A stretch of 61,304 nt of DNA, from contig NZ_JAHLQG010000014.1 of the NCBI RefSeq assembly GCF_018919065.1, forward strand, positions 1-61,304. The letters are read 5' to 3'. The notes below the pieces were generated by a model. That model did not search any database. It worked only from the letters and a program-made list of their open reading frames with translations, and was not told where the DNA came from. Made by a program: the position numbers and the translations under genes. Shown here one piece after another: positions 17,168 to 26,267 of the stretch (positions within the stretch are counted from its first letter, which is position 1; each line of letters starts with the position of its first letter). Source of the DNA: Blautia sp. MSJ-9. GTDB taxonomy: Bacteria; Bacillota; Clostridia; Lachnospirales; Lachnospiraceae.

Positions 17168-20100
17168 TTATTTTGTAATCTTTACAGAAGCTTTCTGGCC
17201 TTTGCCTTTGAGAATTTTCTGGTATGCACTTAATTTCGCTGCCGGAACTTTGATCACCGCTTTTGCAGAGATTCCCTTGAGTGCAGATGATCCTACCGTT
17301 TTCAGTGCATTCGTGCTGATTGTCATGGAAGTCAGTGCTTTGCATCCGTTAAATGCCTGTTTTCCAATTGATGTAACTTTAGACCCAATCTTGACACTCT
17401 TCAGTTTGGTGCATCCTGAGAATGCGTTATTACCGATTGCAGTTACCTGGAATGTGTAGCCATTAATCTTCACTGTTGCAGGAACAGTTACACTTGTCAG
17501 TGTTTTCTTTGTCGGAGCGTAAACGCTTACTGTTCCGTTTTTATATGCAGATTTGGTCACTTTATATTTCAGACTGCCAACAGTATATACTTTTCCCTTT
17601 GCAGGAACTGCAGCAATTTCAAAATTCTGGATTGCTGTGCCAACGTAATTACCTTTACCTGTAATGATTACAGATGCTGTAGAGCCGGCTTTTGTATTAT
17701 TTGCATAGGAAACTGTGTAGTCTGTTCCCTTTTTCAGTTTCTTTCCATTCAAAGTTACAGTTACAGACGGTGTAATTGCCTTGCCAGCATAGACCTGTGT
17801 CTTAACTGTAGAAATCTGTGCAGATGCAATACTATTCAGGGATTCTCCTGCGAACTCATAGTAAGCAGGAATCTCAACTGCTTTTACTTTTTCCTCATTT
17901 GACCACCAGTCCACGTAGAATGCATAACGTTTATTTCCATCAATTCCGTCACTCAATCCCTCAAACTCATCCATATTCAAATACCGTGGCATCATTACCA
18001 CACGCATTTCCTCGCCTTTTTCAACAATACCAAACTGGATTCTTATTTTGTAAATAGAATCCTCTTCAGGCAGGCTGCTGTTAATTGTCACCAGATTTGA
18101 CGACTCTCCCTGATATGCTTTAACATACTCCCACCATCCATTACCTTCCATTTCTTTCCAGTCATAATTATATGTCGGTAAAAAGCAGTCCTGAGCAACA
18201 GGAACCCCTGCCGCCTGTGCCGCTTTTGTATCAAAACGAATAACATTCAGACCTCTGGGATATTCTTCCTCCTCGTACTTATATTTGCCGAGATCCAAAG
18301 CCCCACCTACATATAATTTTGCTTCCTGTTTCCCATCATTTCCAAGGAAAATGTCCTGATTATATCCATCTGCAAATTCTGCACTGTTAATTTCTCCAAA
18401 TTTCAGGTATGCCCCTGGCTGTCCATAAACCACAAGATCAGGATGGAATTCTGCTTTATCAAAGTTCAGATATTCAGATACGATCAGTCTGCCGCCTTCT
18501 TTTACAGTTAGTTCCTTACAGTCAAGGCTTTTAACTACTGCATTAACAAGCTGAAGTTTGTCTGCTTTTACATTTGCATTCAGTCTGGCATCCATAAGTT
18601 CTGCTTCTCCAGCTCCCGTAAAAGTCATATTATTTGATTTTACAGAAATTCTGAAAAGAGAAAGTTTCTTACCTGCCGGTACATTTACAGATGAAATATT
18701 AACCGGAATAAAATCATCTGTATCTGTGCTTTCGTCATGATTGTTAGGACCTTCTACTTTAAGAGCTTTTACCCCATCTGGAACTGTAAGTGTACCACTG
18801 ATCTTTGCTTTAGCACCAACATGTAAGAAATAATAACCATCTGTATTATTCTTTTTCTGATATGCAGTCATATATCTTTCTGCCAGTGCTGTGCTTGGTA
18901 CCATTCCTATTCCCTCGCATCCGTCTTCCGGCCATTCACGTCTTCCATACGCTTCAAAAATTTCCTGTGCGGACATTCCTTCGCAGGCCTGGAACATCTC
19001 AATTCCAATACTGTTATCTTCATTCGGTCTCCAGGTTTTTCCGTCCATATCCAGCAAATAATCATTGTCCGGTACAGCAACATCAAACCTCTCGATCATT
19101 CCCAAAGCATCAACATCTGACATATCAAATTTCGCAGCAACTTTATTCTGTCCGATATCCAGCATTTCCCATTTTTCAAAATCACCCACGTACTGGATAC
19201 CAATACCATATTGACCAGTCCTGTGCTCTCCGTTTTCTCCGTCAAATTCACCAGTTCCCCAGTCAAATGCCTTATGGAATACCGGAACTTTCTTTTCACT
19301 GTATCCTTCCATTTTAATCCATACGACCCAGTCTTCTTCTGTACGTCCGGTATCATTATAAAGATTGTAAAATTCAGAAGTGCCTCTGATATTTACATTT
19401 CTGCAATCTTTTCCAAAATGCAGATTCTCTACTCCTGAAATTCCGCCAAGAGTTGCATCCTCATAAAATACAACTGTATCATTTGATCCGCTTCCTTTAA
19501 TCTCTCCTGATGTATAAAGCTGACGGAATCCAACGGTTCCCTGGCCTTCTTTAATCTCTATGGATTCTTTTTCATTTCCAACACCCCAGAATATAATGTT
19601 TCCATTTGGAGTAATGCTTCTGATCTTAACATCCTCTGAATAACCAACAAATACATTCAGTCCTGCCGGAACTACGATGTCTTCTTCTCCATTCAGATCA
19701 TGAGGTATAACCAGGCAATATCCTGTATTCTCACCCTCTATGCCGTTTAGCGCATTTGAAAGAGTTGTGTCCTCGACCATTTTCATCTCTACTTCCGGTC
19801 GGTCTTCGGACTGTAAGCAATTATGATACTGTTCTTCCGTGATATATGCTACTTCATAATTTCCACTGCCCTGTTTCGCTTCCGCTGCATCGGCTAATAC
19901 ATCTGATTCCCCTGAAGTAAACTCATCCATTTCCGGCACTTCATCAGCTCCAAAATCTGATACATCCTCTCCTGATGTCCAGATATCCTCTGATTCTGTC
20001 AGCTCTGCCGCTGTCTCTGTTGCTTCTTCTGCCTGTACATCTGCAATCTCACCAGCAGTATCCTCTGCATCTCCTTCTGTGTTCTGCACATCCGCTGTTT

Positions 20101-20203
20101 CTTCTCCTGAAGAAAATTCTGCGCCCATAACTGCTGAACACTCTGCTGCAGGTGACACGCACAAAAGTGCCGCCAGTAATAAAGCAATCTGTTTCTTCTT
20201 CAT
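17168..20203 (-). CDS. Secreted BspA-type leucine-rich-repeat surface protein
   Basis: A 1011-residue exported protein. Residues 1-28 form a signal peptide (KKKQIALLLAALLCVSP, then Ala-rich). Residues about 30-110 are a strongly acidic linker rich in Glu, Asp, Ala and Thr. A large central region of beta-rich, BspA-like sequence follows (repeated patterns such as FWGVGNEKESIEIKEG). Near residue 815 begins a bacterial Ig-like/YDG-type module (GKAITPSVTVTLNGKKL, then DYTVSYANNTKAG). The C-terminus has LRR_5 repeats (IGNNAFSGCTKLKSVKIGSK and a further copy). No LPXTG or other anchor is seen. The role is probably adhesion or surface binding (inference). A strong AAAGGAGG precedes the start. Confidence 0.8.
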   Translation of the reverse strand: MKKKQIALLLAALLCVSPAAECSAVMGAEFSSGEETADVQNTEGDAEDTAGEIADVQAEEATETAAELTESEDIWTSGEDVSDFGADEVPEMDEFTSGESDVLADAAEAKQGSGNYEVAYITEEQYHNCLQSEDRPEVEMKMVEDTTLSNALNGIEGENTGYCLVIPHDLNGEEDIVVPAGLNVFVGYSEDVKIRSITPNGNIIFWGVGNEKESIEIKEGQGTVGFRQLYTSGEIKGSGSNDTVVFYEDATLGGISGVENLHFGKDCRNVNIRGTSEFYNLYNDTGRTEEDWVVWIKMEGYSEKKVPVFHKAFDWGTGEFDGENGEHRTGQYGIGIQYVGDFEKWEMLDIGQNKVAAKFDMSDVDALGMIERFDVAVPDNDYLLDMDGKTWRPNEDNSIGIEMFQACEGMSAQEIFEAYGRREWPEDGCEGIGMVPSTALAERYMTAYQKKNNTDGYYFLHVGAKAKISGTLTVPDGVKALKVEGPNNHDESTDTDDFIPVNISSVNVPAGKKLSLFRISVKSNNMTFTGAGEAELMDARLNANVKADKLQLVNAVVKSLDCKELTVKEGGRLIVSEYLNFDKAEFHPDLVVYGQPGAYLKFGEINSAEFADGYNQDIFLGNDGKQEAKLYVGGALDLGKYKYEEEEYPRGLNVIRFDTKAAQAAGVPVAQDCFLPTYNYDWKEMEGNGWWEYVKAYQGESSNLVTINSSLPEEDSIYKIRIQFGIVEKGEEMRVVMMPRYLNMDEFEGLSDGIDGNKRYAFYVDWWSNEEKVKAVEIPAYYEFAGESLNSIASAQISTVKTQVYAGKAITPSVTVTLNGKKLKKGTDYTVSYANNTKAGSTASVIITGKGNYVGTAIQNFEIAAVPAKGKVYTVGSLKYKVTKSAYKNGTVSVYAPTKKTLTSVTVPATVKINGYTFQVTAIGNNAFSGCTKLKSVKIGSKVTSIGKQAFNGCKALTSMTISTNALKTVGSSALKGISAKAVIKVPAAKLSAYQKILKGKGQKASVKITK

Positions 20204-20362
20204 ACTCTTGAACCTCCTTTGTTTTGGATTAATTTATCTGTTCCTCTTTCTGAGCAACTTTCAGAATCCCTTTGGGGGATATCTTTCTGCATAAATTATT
20301 CAAATCTCTTCCGCTCAAGTCTGTCCTATACGCTAGCCTCATATTTTCCTATATATGTTCGT

Positions 20363-20392
20363 ATTATACAGTATATTTAGGATATTACGCAA
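20363..20392 (-). promoter_or_regulatory. Promoter of the LRR surface protein
   Basis: TTGCGT, an 18-base spacer and perfect TATAAT on the minus strand. The predicted leader is about 150 nt and shows no riboswitch motif I recognise. The remainder of 20204-20514 is AT-rich and apparently empty. Confidence 0.6.
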
Positions 20393-20514
20393 TTGTTTTT
20401 TGTATTCATTTTTATTTCGTCAAATTATATCGTTTTATTATGTTATATCTTAATAATTTTCAGACTCTTTTTATTATCATTTTTCACATAAATATAAAAC
20501 AGCTATCCTTTTTA

Positions 20515-20922
20515 TTACAGTAAAGTTTCCTCCCCAATTTCCTCCAGGAAACTGTTCATCTCTTCCAGTGTCATCTTTTCTTCCAGTCCATAAATGATCG
20601 CTGCATCATAACGTACACGCGGATAAAGTCTCGGCTTCTGGCCGATATCCAGAAGCCTTTGTGTATCCGACAGATCAAGAGCAAGGAGAAACGCACACTG
20701 CAGCAGTATTTTCCTTGTTGGAATTCGCTGACCGCCAAACAGTTTTCGTGCATAGGATTCTTCCAGATTCAGTTCGCGCACAACATCTTTCTTCTTCATT
20801 CCACGCTCTTCGATCAAATGTTCAAGATAAAGTCCGACCTCTACCTTGTTCCCACGTTCTCTTGCAAAATATGCGACGCCCTCCTCTTTTATCATTCCCA
20901 TGATTTCATCTGTTTCTTTCAT
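20515..20922 (-). CDS. XRE-family helix-turn-helix regulator
   Basis: A 135-residue protein with a helix-turn-helix at about residues 32-75: LIEERGMKKKDVVRELNLEESYARKLFGGQ follows the XRE pattern (split here as LIEERGMKKKDVVREL and NLEESYARKLFGG). The C-terminal part is helical and acidic. It has no membrane segment. It lies on the same strand as, and downstream of, the Ser/Thr kinase gene, but a strong terminator at 21124-21157 separates them, so it probably has its own promoter. A functional link with the kinase is suggested only by adjacency. Confidence 0.72.
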   Translation of the reverse strand: MKETDEIMGMIKEEGVAYFARERGNKVEVGLYLEHLIEERGMKKKDVVRELNLEESYARKLFGGQRIPTRKILLQCAFLLALDLSDTQRLLDIGQKPRLYPRVRYDAAIIYGLEEKMTLEEMNSFLEEIGEETLL

Positions 20923-21118
20923 TTCTTCTCAACACCTCTTTCCTGTTCATATCTCCTTCCTGCCAAAGCATTCCCCACCGGAACATTTATTCCTTTATCT
21001 GCCTGTGCACTCAAACTTTCATCACTGTTCCTCATTTTTAACCAGACAGACAGACAAATAAGCATTCTCATTTTGCCACTGTCTGATGCCCGATAACTGC
21101 CCCGAATGTCAAACGATT

Positions 21119-21157
21119 AAAAAGCAGATATGATACTAATAAGTGTACCATATCTGC
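21119..21157 (-). terminator. Terminator of the Ser/Thr kinase gene
   Basis: Minus-strand arms GCAGATATGGTAC and GTATCATATCTGC pair around an 8-nt loop and are followed by five T. Confidence 0.85.
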
Positions 21158-21169
21158 CCATTTTAGAAC

Positions 21170-21185
21170 GGGACAAATTTGTCCC
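21170..21185. other. 16-bp perfect palindrome after the kinase stop
   Basis: GGGACAAATTTGTCCC reads the same on both strands and lies 4 bases past the kinase stop codon. On the plus strand it is followed by TTTTTT. It could be a plus-strand terminator without an upstream plus gene, or a dimeric protein binding site. Confidence 0.4.
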
Positions 21186-21189
21186 TTTT

Positions 21190-23202
21190 TTATGTATAGA
21201 TTTCAAAATCCGGGGAAGAATTCAGTTTCAGGATTTCCTGTTTCTGTTCTTCTGAACAGCGTACTTCTTTGAGACCTGTATGTTTAAACAGTGCTTCATA
21301 GTTTTCGATTTCTGCATTTGAAATATCTATTATCTGCAAATTCTCTGCCCCTGTGATCGGTGTCAGGTCTTTTACCAGGCTGAAGCTCACGGACAGGAAA
21401 TTCAGTGATGGAAACTGCTCAATTCCCTCCAGTGAGGAGATCGGTGCCGTAAATGCAAGAGACTCCAACTCGTCCATTCCTTTCAATGGTTTCAGATCCT
21501 CCAGTGAAGTTTCTCCACCCCACATAACCAGTGATTTCAATGTGCTCATCTTAGAAAGTGTTTCCGCTGCTGCTTCATTTACGTTACACATGCATAAAGT
21601 ATCCAGATTCTTCATTTCTGTTAATGGTTCAAATATCCCATTTTCTACTTCTGCATTGTTCATATCCAGATAATTCAGGTTCATATTCTTCAGGAAGTCT
21701 ATATCTGTCAGATGCATTCCCTGAATATTTAACTGTGAAATATTGCCGCAGTCTCCAAGCGGTGACAAATCCACTGCCGGATTCTCCAGGATACAAAGAA
21801 TATCCAAATCTATCAGACTTTGGATGACAGAGAAATCGGTGATCATATTTTTACTCAGATAGAGTTCTTTTAATGGCAGGTCTTTCAGACCTGATATATC
21901 TTCGATTCTCTGATTGCATAGCGCAAGTTCTTCCAGGTTTGTCATCTGTGTCAGGTCAGAAAGATCCGTAATACTTCCGCGGACAGAACCGAAGTTGTTG
22001 TCTTTTCCATCTATGTGATGCCCGATGCCCCAGAAGCCGTCTTCATTGTCAAGGATTTCCTTTCCGACAATGCGGAGTTTTCTTACATTTTCTAACATAT
22101 CGGCTGTTATCTCATCTGTTTCAGAAAGATTCAATTCTTTACGTACTGCTGCTTCAATTAATTCTTCTTTGAATAATATCTGATTATCCTGAAACTGCTT
22201 TGCATCTGAAATCTGTTCCGGGTTTTGACTCTGCTCTGTATTCTGGTCTGTCCCTTCCTCCTGCGTATTCTCTGCAGAAACCTGATCCTCTGTTACATTA
22301 TTGTCTGCTATTATCCTTCCATTTTTAATCACTGTTGTACCTGGAAAAAGAATCGCCAGTACATAACCTGCCGCTATTAATCCAACTACAGCACCAGCTT
22401 TTTTATAACCGTTTTTTTTGTTGTTTTCCTGACATTTCTCAATTGCTCTGCCCAACTCAGCTGCATCTGCATACCTTTTATCTGGTTCAAAAGAGCAGGC
22501 TTTCTTTATTATCTTTTTTAATTCTCTGTTTACGCCACATTCTAAAATCTGATCCAGTTCATAGCTCTCTGTAGCCATATACAGCATCGTCCGCCCGATC
22601 GCATACACATCTGTTCGTTGGTCTGTCTGGTTATAACCGTATTGTTCCGGAGCTGCAGTTCCCCTGGTTCCTACCACGAACGTATCCCTCTGACTGTCTT
22701 TTTTATAACTGCGCATGGTTCCGAAATCAATGAATGCTACTTCTCCTCCGTGAGTAATTACAATGTTCTCCGGTTTGATATCACGATGGATCATCGGATC
22801 TTCTAATTTCTGAAACTGCTCTGCTGCACGGCAGATTTTTATGCTTATCCTGCAGAGTTCTCTCTCCTGTATGCCACCTTTCTGCAGGACCATTTGAGAC
22901 AACGGTGTTCCCTCTATGTATTCCCGAAGAAAATATACCCCGCTATTTTCTTCAAATATCCTGTAAGCTTTCGGGATTCCGGTTAATCCCATATCCGTTA
23001 ATTTCTGAAGAATCTCCATTTCATTGCACAACATTTCCGCCTGAAGTTTTCTGCCCCATTTCAAGACACATAGAATACCTGAAACATTTTCCCTCACCAG
23101 AATTGTAAAAGATTCTTCGCTTTCTTTCAGATATTCCTCTGCATTCCAGTGTTCCTGCATTTCCACCGGCAGGAGATTTCTTGATATCTGCTTCTTTTTC
23201 AT
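21190..23202 (-). CDS. Transmembrane Ser/Thr protein kinase with leucine-rich-repeat ectodomain
   Basis: A Hanks-type kinase of about 670 residues. Numbered from the first in-frame ATG (23208), the ATP lysine is K50 (CVLKW), the helix C Glu is near 63-65, the catalytic loop is HRDIKPEN at 141-148, DFG is at 161-163 and APE at 186-188. A typical glycine-rich loop is not evident. One membrane helix at about 271-290 (AGAVVGLIAAGYVLAILF) is followed by an Asn/Gln/Glu-rich linker and, from about 370, SDS22/internalin-like leucine-rich repeats (LTQMTNLEELALCNQRIEDIS). Instead of the PASTA repeats of PrkC, the outside part is LRR, suggesting a protein or surface ligand. GGAG is 8 bases before ATG 23202. 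Confidence 0.87.
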   Translation of the reverse strand: MKKKQISRNLLPVEMQEHWNAEEYLKESEESFTILVRENVSGILCVLKWGRKLQAEMLCNEMEILQKLTDMGLTGIPKAYRIFEENSGVYFLREYIEGTPLSQMVLQKGGIQERELCRISIKICRAAEQFQKLEDPMIHRDIKPENIVITHGGEVAFIDFGTMRSYKKDSQRDTFVVGTRGTAAPEQYGYNQTDQRTDVYAIGRTMLYMATESYELDQILECGVNRELKKIIKKACSFEPDKRYADAAELGRAIEKCQENNKKNGYKKAGAVVGLIAAGYVLAILFPGTTVIKNGRIIADNNVTEDQVSAENTQEEGTDQNTEQSQNPEQISDAKQFQDNQILFKEELIEAAVRKELNLSETDEITADMLENVRKLRIVGKEILDNEDGFWGIGHHIDGKDNNFGSVRGSITDLSDLTQMTNLEELALCNQRIEDISGLKDLPLKELYLSKNMITDFSVIQSLIDLDILCILENPAVDLSPLGDCGNISQLNIQGMHLTDIDFLKNMNLNYLDMNNAEVENGIFEPLTEMKNLDTLCMCNVNEAAAETLSKMSTLKSLVMWGGETSLEDLKPLKGMDELESLAFTAPISSLEGIEQFPSLNFLSVSFSLVKDLTPITGAENLQIIDISNAEIENYEALFKHTGLKEVRCSEEQKQEILKLNSSPDFEIYT

Positions 23203-23355
23203 ATTCATTTCTCCATTACATAATTCATTATATTATTGCTGATTTCTCAGCTGTCACCATCTTTCGCATTGTATGAGGCTGAATAATCCGATATAATTCA
23301 AAACCGTACTCCCAGGCAGAAACTCTCGGATTTCTTTCTTTACTGTATTAATGAC

Positions 23356-23384
23356 AGTATACAAGGTATCCCAGAGACAAGCAA
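23356..23384 (-). promoter_or_regulatory. Promoter of the LRR kinase
   Basis: TTGCTT, a 17-base spacer and TATACT on the minus strand. The leader would be about 150 nt. The same 370-bp divergent gap must also hold the pilin promoter; no c-di-GMP riboswitch motif is visible. Confidence 0.65.
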
Positions 23385-23576
23385 CTGGTACAGCTTAAAT
23401 TAAGCATCTCCTATATTGATATTTTAATTTTGGTAAATTTTATGTTTGTATATATTTTGCAAATAATGTATGATAAAAAAGAAAAAATGGTAAAAATTCT
23501 TTTCGCGAACTTTATTTTCAAAAAGTATGATAATCTTTTTTTCACATCTTAGTAATGTACAATATGAGGGCAATAT

Positions 23577-24485
23577 ATGAAAAACAAAAATAAAGGTTTT
23601 ACACTTGTAGAACTTATAGTTGTTGTAGCGATTCTTGCAATTCTTGTGGGCATTCTTGCGCCGGCTTATACCAAATATGTAGAAAGAAGCCGGGAGTCAA
23701 CAGACCTCGCAAATGTCAAAACAGCATATGATAAAGTAGTAATAGAGACAAGTATAGAAGGAAAAGATAACGTAACAGAAGTTGTCTATCTGAAACAGAA
23801 AATAGACAAATGGCAGTCTTCAAATACAGTGACGATTGCCGGAATTTCTCATTCCAATGATGAGCCGGATACTGTAAACTGGATAGGACATCCTGTCGCA
23901 AATGGGAAATGCGAGGTTTCCATGAAAGATACTGGTATCCTGTTTGAATGGAAAACAGGAGATGGAAAAAGTACAAGCACATATTGGTTTGATGTCAATG
24001 AGGATTTTGAAGCGTTGTTGTGGAAGAGTAATGCTTTACAGGGTGTGAATAATATTTTTGAAATTGACTCCCAATGTCCAAACTCAAGTATGGTTCCTAA
24101 AATTACAGATGGTCTGCCAAAAAACAGTCTGCTCTGGAAAGGCACATGGGCATATTATGGAAGTCCAAACAAATCTGATACAACTAAGCGTTGGTTTGTC
24201 TGGACCTCTGTGGACACAAAAAATATAGGTTCTGATAAGGAAATTCCCGTTATCGTCCGTAGTGCTGATGGTAAGTTTTATGTTTCTAAATCAAAGACTG
24301 CAACACGAAAAAAAGATAATCAAATATATTATGCAATTGCAGATAAAGTGACAGCTAATCCTGATGTTATGACGAATGTAGTAAATAATAATATTAAGGT
24401 ATGTAATACCTTACAGGAGGCATATGATGCATATGCAAGATATCTAAAAAAAGACTATCCGAAGTATAAAGACACTCTTAGTTAA
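23577..24485 (+). CDS. Orphan type IV pilin-like protein (prepilin N-terminus)
   Basis: A 302-residue protein beginning MKNKNKGFTLVELIVVVA, a class III prepilin signal: prepilin peptidase would cut after the Gly before FTLVE, leaving the +5 Glu and a hydrophobic helix used for pilus or pseudopilus assembly. The following ARSRES-like segment (YVERSRESTDLANVKTAYDK) is typical. The remaining ~240 residues form a large globular domain without a recognised fold, rich in Trp, Lys and Asp. It is much longer than a usual major pilin (~150). No peptidase, ATPase or other pilin gene is nearby, so assembly must use genes elsewhere. The plus-strand direction is opposite to both neighbours. Confidence 0.82.
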   Translation: MKNKNKGFTLVELIVVVAILAILVGILAPAYTKYVERSRESTDLANVKTAYDKVVIETSIEGKDNVTEVVYLKQKIDKWQSSNTVTIAGISHSNDEPDTVNWIGHPVANGKCEVSMKDTGILFEWKTGDGKSTSTYWFDVNEDFEALLWKSNALQGVNNIFEIDSQCPNSSMVPKITDGLPKNSLLWKGTWAYYGSPNKSDTTKRWFVWTSVDTKNIGSDKEIPVIVRSADGKFYVSKSKTATRKKDNQIYYAIADKVTANPDVMTNVVNNNIKVCNTLQEAYDAYARYLKKDYPKYKDTLS

Positions 24486-24572
24486 TTGACCAAGAAATTA
24501 CATAATTTAAGTGCCTTAAAGGTTATTCCATCATTATAATTAGATTTTCATTTTTCTAAATCCCTGTACAGC

Positions 24573-24610
24573 AAAAAATTCCCTTTCCAAGTTTTACCGG
24601 AAAGGGAATT
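24573..24610 (-). terminator. Terminator of the methionine transporter operon (also serves the pilin gene)
   Basis: The arms AATTCCCTTTCC and GGAAAGGGAATT (24577-24588, 24599-24610) form a perfect 12-bp stem; the minus strand continues with TTTTTT. On the plus strand it lies about 90 bases after the pilin stop. Confidence 0.88.
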
Positions 24611-24638
24611 TCTGATTCTGTAATCTGTTTTTTGTTAA

Positions 24639-25565
24639 TTATTCAGCAGCTTCTGCTGCTTCAGTTGTCTCTGCTGTTTCCTCTGCATCAGCTGCATTAT
24701 CTGTATCTGTGCTGTCTGTTTCTTCTGCATCTGCTTCTTCAGCGTCTGCGCTGTCATCGAAAGGAATTACGGCGCCGTCGTATTTCTCGTTGATGAAGTC
24801 TTTGATCTCATCAGATTTCAGTACATCTACAAGTGCCTGGATCTTTTCGCTGTCTTCGTTGCCTTCTTTTACTGCGATTACGTTTACATATGTCTTTGCT
24901 GCTTCAGAATCAGATTTCTCATATGCAAGTGCATCTTTTCCAACTGAGAAGCCTGCTTCCAGAGCGTAGTTTCCGTTTAATACTACGTAAGCTGTCTCGC
25001 CTGTAACACGTGCTACCTGTGCTGCTTCCAGTTCTACGATTTCTACATTGTGAGGATTCTCTTCGATATCTTTAACTGTTGCATTTAATCCTGCACCATC
25101 TTTCAATGTGATGATTCCGTTGTCCTGGAGAAGAAGAAGTGCTCTTGCTTCGTTTGTTGTATCATTTGGTACTGCAATGGAATCTCCGTCTTCCAGATCA
25201 TCCAGGCTGTCTTTTGTTCCAGGATAGATTCCGAATGGCTCATAGTGAATACCGCCAGCATTTACAAGGTGTGTACCTTTTTCTTCATTAAACTGATCCA
25301 GATATGGAATGTGCTGGAAGTAGTTTGCATCGAATTCACCGCTCTCTACGACCTCGTTTGGTCTTACATAGTCATCAAATACAGTAACTTCCAGATCATA
25401 TCCTTCTTTCTCAAGAATTGGCTTTGCCTCTTCAAGGATTTCTGCATGTGGTGTTGCAGACGCTGCAACTGTGATTGTCTTGTCATCATCCTTTGCGTAA
25501 ACTCCTGTGCTTAAAGTTCCTGCTACTAATACTCCTGTTAAAACTGCTGCTACTAATTTTTTCAT
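24639..25565 (-). CDS. metQ: Methionine ABC transporter substrate-binding protein, without lipobox Cys
   Basis: MetQ/NlpA family, 308 residues, capturing methionine outside the cell for MetNI. The conserved core is clear: VAASATPHAEILE near the N-terminus, FDANYFQHIPYLD, and VPNDTTNEARALLLL. Unusually, the signal peptide (VAAVLTGVLVAGTLSTGVYA) ends in an Ala-type cleavage site with no Cys, whereas Gram-positive MetQ is normally a lipoprotein. The last ~45 residues are an acidic tail of Asp, Glu, Ala and Thr (for example DAEEADAEETDSTD). It is last in the metN-metI-metQ operon, 42 bases after metI. Methionine as substrate is inferred from family and operon. Confidence 0.88.
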   Translation of the reverse strand: MKKLVAAVLTGVLVAGTLSTGVYAKDDDKTITVAASATPHAEILEEAKPILEKEGYDLEVTVFDDYVRPNEVVESGEFDANYFQHIPYLDQFNEEKGTHLVNAGGIHYEPFGIYPGTKDSLDDLEDGDSIAVPNDTTNEARALLLLQDNGIITLKDGAGLNATVKDIEENPHNVEIVELEAAQVARVTGETAYVVLNGNYALEAGFSVGKDALAYEKSDSEAAKTYVNVIAVKEGNEDSEKIQALVDVLKSDEIKDFINEKYDGAVIPFDDSADAEEADAEETDSTDTDNAADAEETAETTEAAEAAE

Positions 25566-25607
25566 AATAATTGTCCTCCTGAATTTAATTTTATTGTTAT
25601 TTCATTT

Positions 25608-26267
25608 TTATTTTCTTCTGTCTATTTTATTAGCGATCAGCATTCCCACTGACTGGAAAATCTGTACCAGGATCACCAGCAGAATAACTGTCACGATCAT
25701 GATATCTGACTGATATCTGTAATATCCATAACGGATGGCGATATCACCAAGTCCGCCGCCGCCAACTGCACCGGACATTGCGGAATAACCAAGAATCGTT
25801 CCAATCGCAATCGTTGCTCCTGTGATCAGTGAAGTTCTGGCTTCTACCAGAAGAACCTTCACGATAATCCTTATATTGCTGGCACCCATAGCTCTGGCTG
25901 CCTCGATCACACCTGCATCAACCTCTTTAATAGAAGATTCCACCATTCGTGCTATAAAAGGAATGGCAGCCACTACCAGAGGCACTACAGTTGCTGTGGA
26001 TCCATAGCTCTTTCCCACTACTGCTCTGGTGAAAGGAATGAGCAGGATCAACAAGATCAGAAACGGAATACTTCTCACAATATTTGCAATTGCATCCAGT
26101 ATCTTATACAACACTGCATTTGGTTTCAGTCCCTCTTTATCTGATACTGCCAGCAACACTCCCATGGGAAGTCCGAACAGGTATCCCAGAACTGTGGAAA
26201 GAACTGTCATGTAAAGTGTTTCTCCCACACCCTGGACAATCATCATTATTGTCTCATGATCCCACAT
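25608..26267 (-). CDS. metI: Methionine ABC transporter permease
   Basis: MetI forms the membrane channel of the importer. The 219-residue protein has five hydrophobic segments and the EAA-type motif contacting the ATPase (EAARAMGASNIRIIVKVLL). TLYMTVLSTVLGYLFGLPMG is the first membrane helix. Its start overlaps the end of metN by 14 bases, with GGGGAGGTGA as ribosome binding site inside metN. Confidence 0.94.
   Translation of the reverse strand: MWDHETIMMIVQGVGETLYMTVLSTVLGYLFGLPMGVLLAVSDKEGLKPNAVLYKILDAIANIVRSIPFLILLILLIPFTRAVVGKSYGSTATVVPLVVAAIPFIARMVESSIKEVDAGVIEAARAMGASNIRIIVKVLLVEARTSLITGATIAIGTILGYSAMSGAVGGGGLGDIAIRYGYYRYQSDIMIVTVILLVILVQIFQSVGMLIANKIDRRK

Noticed and set aside
23400..23576. 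c-di-GMP riboswitch upstream of the pilin-like gene
   Set aside because: Expected for clostridial pilins, but no GEMM-I or GEMM-II motif could be seen.
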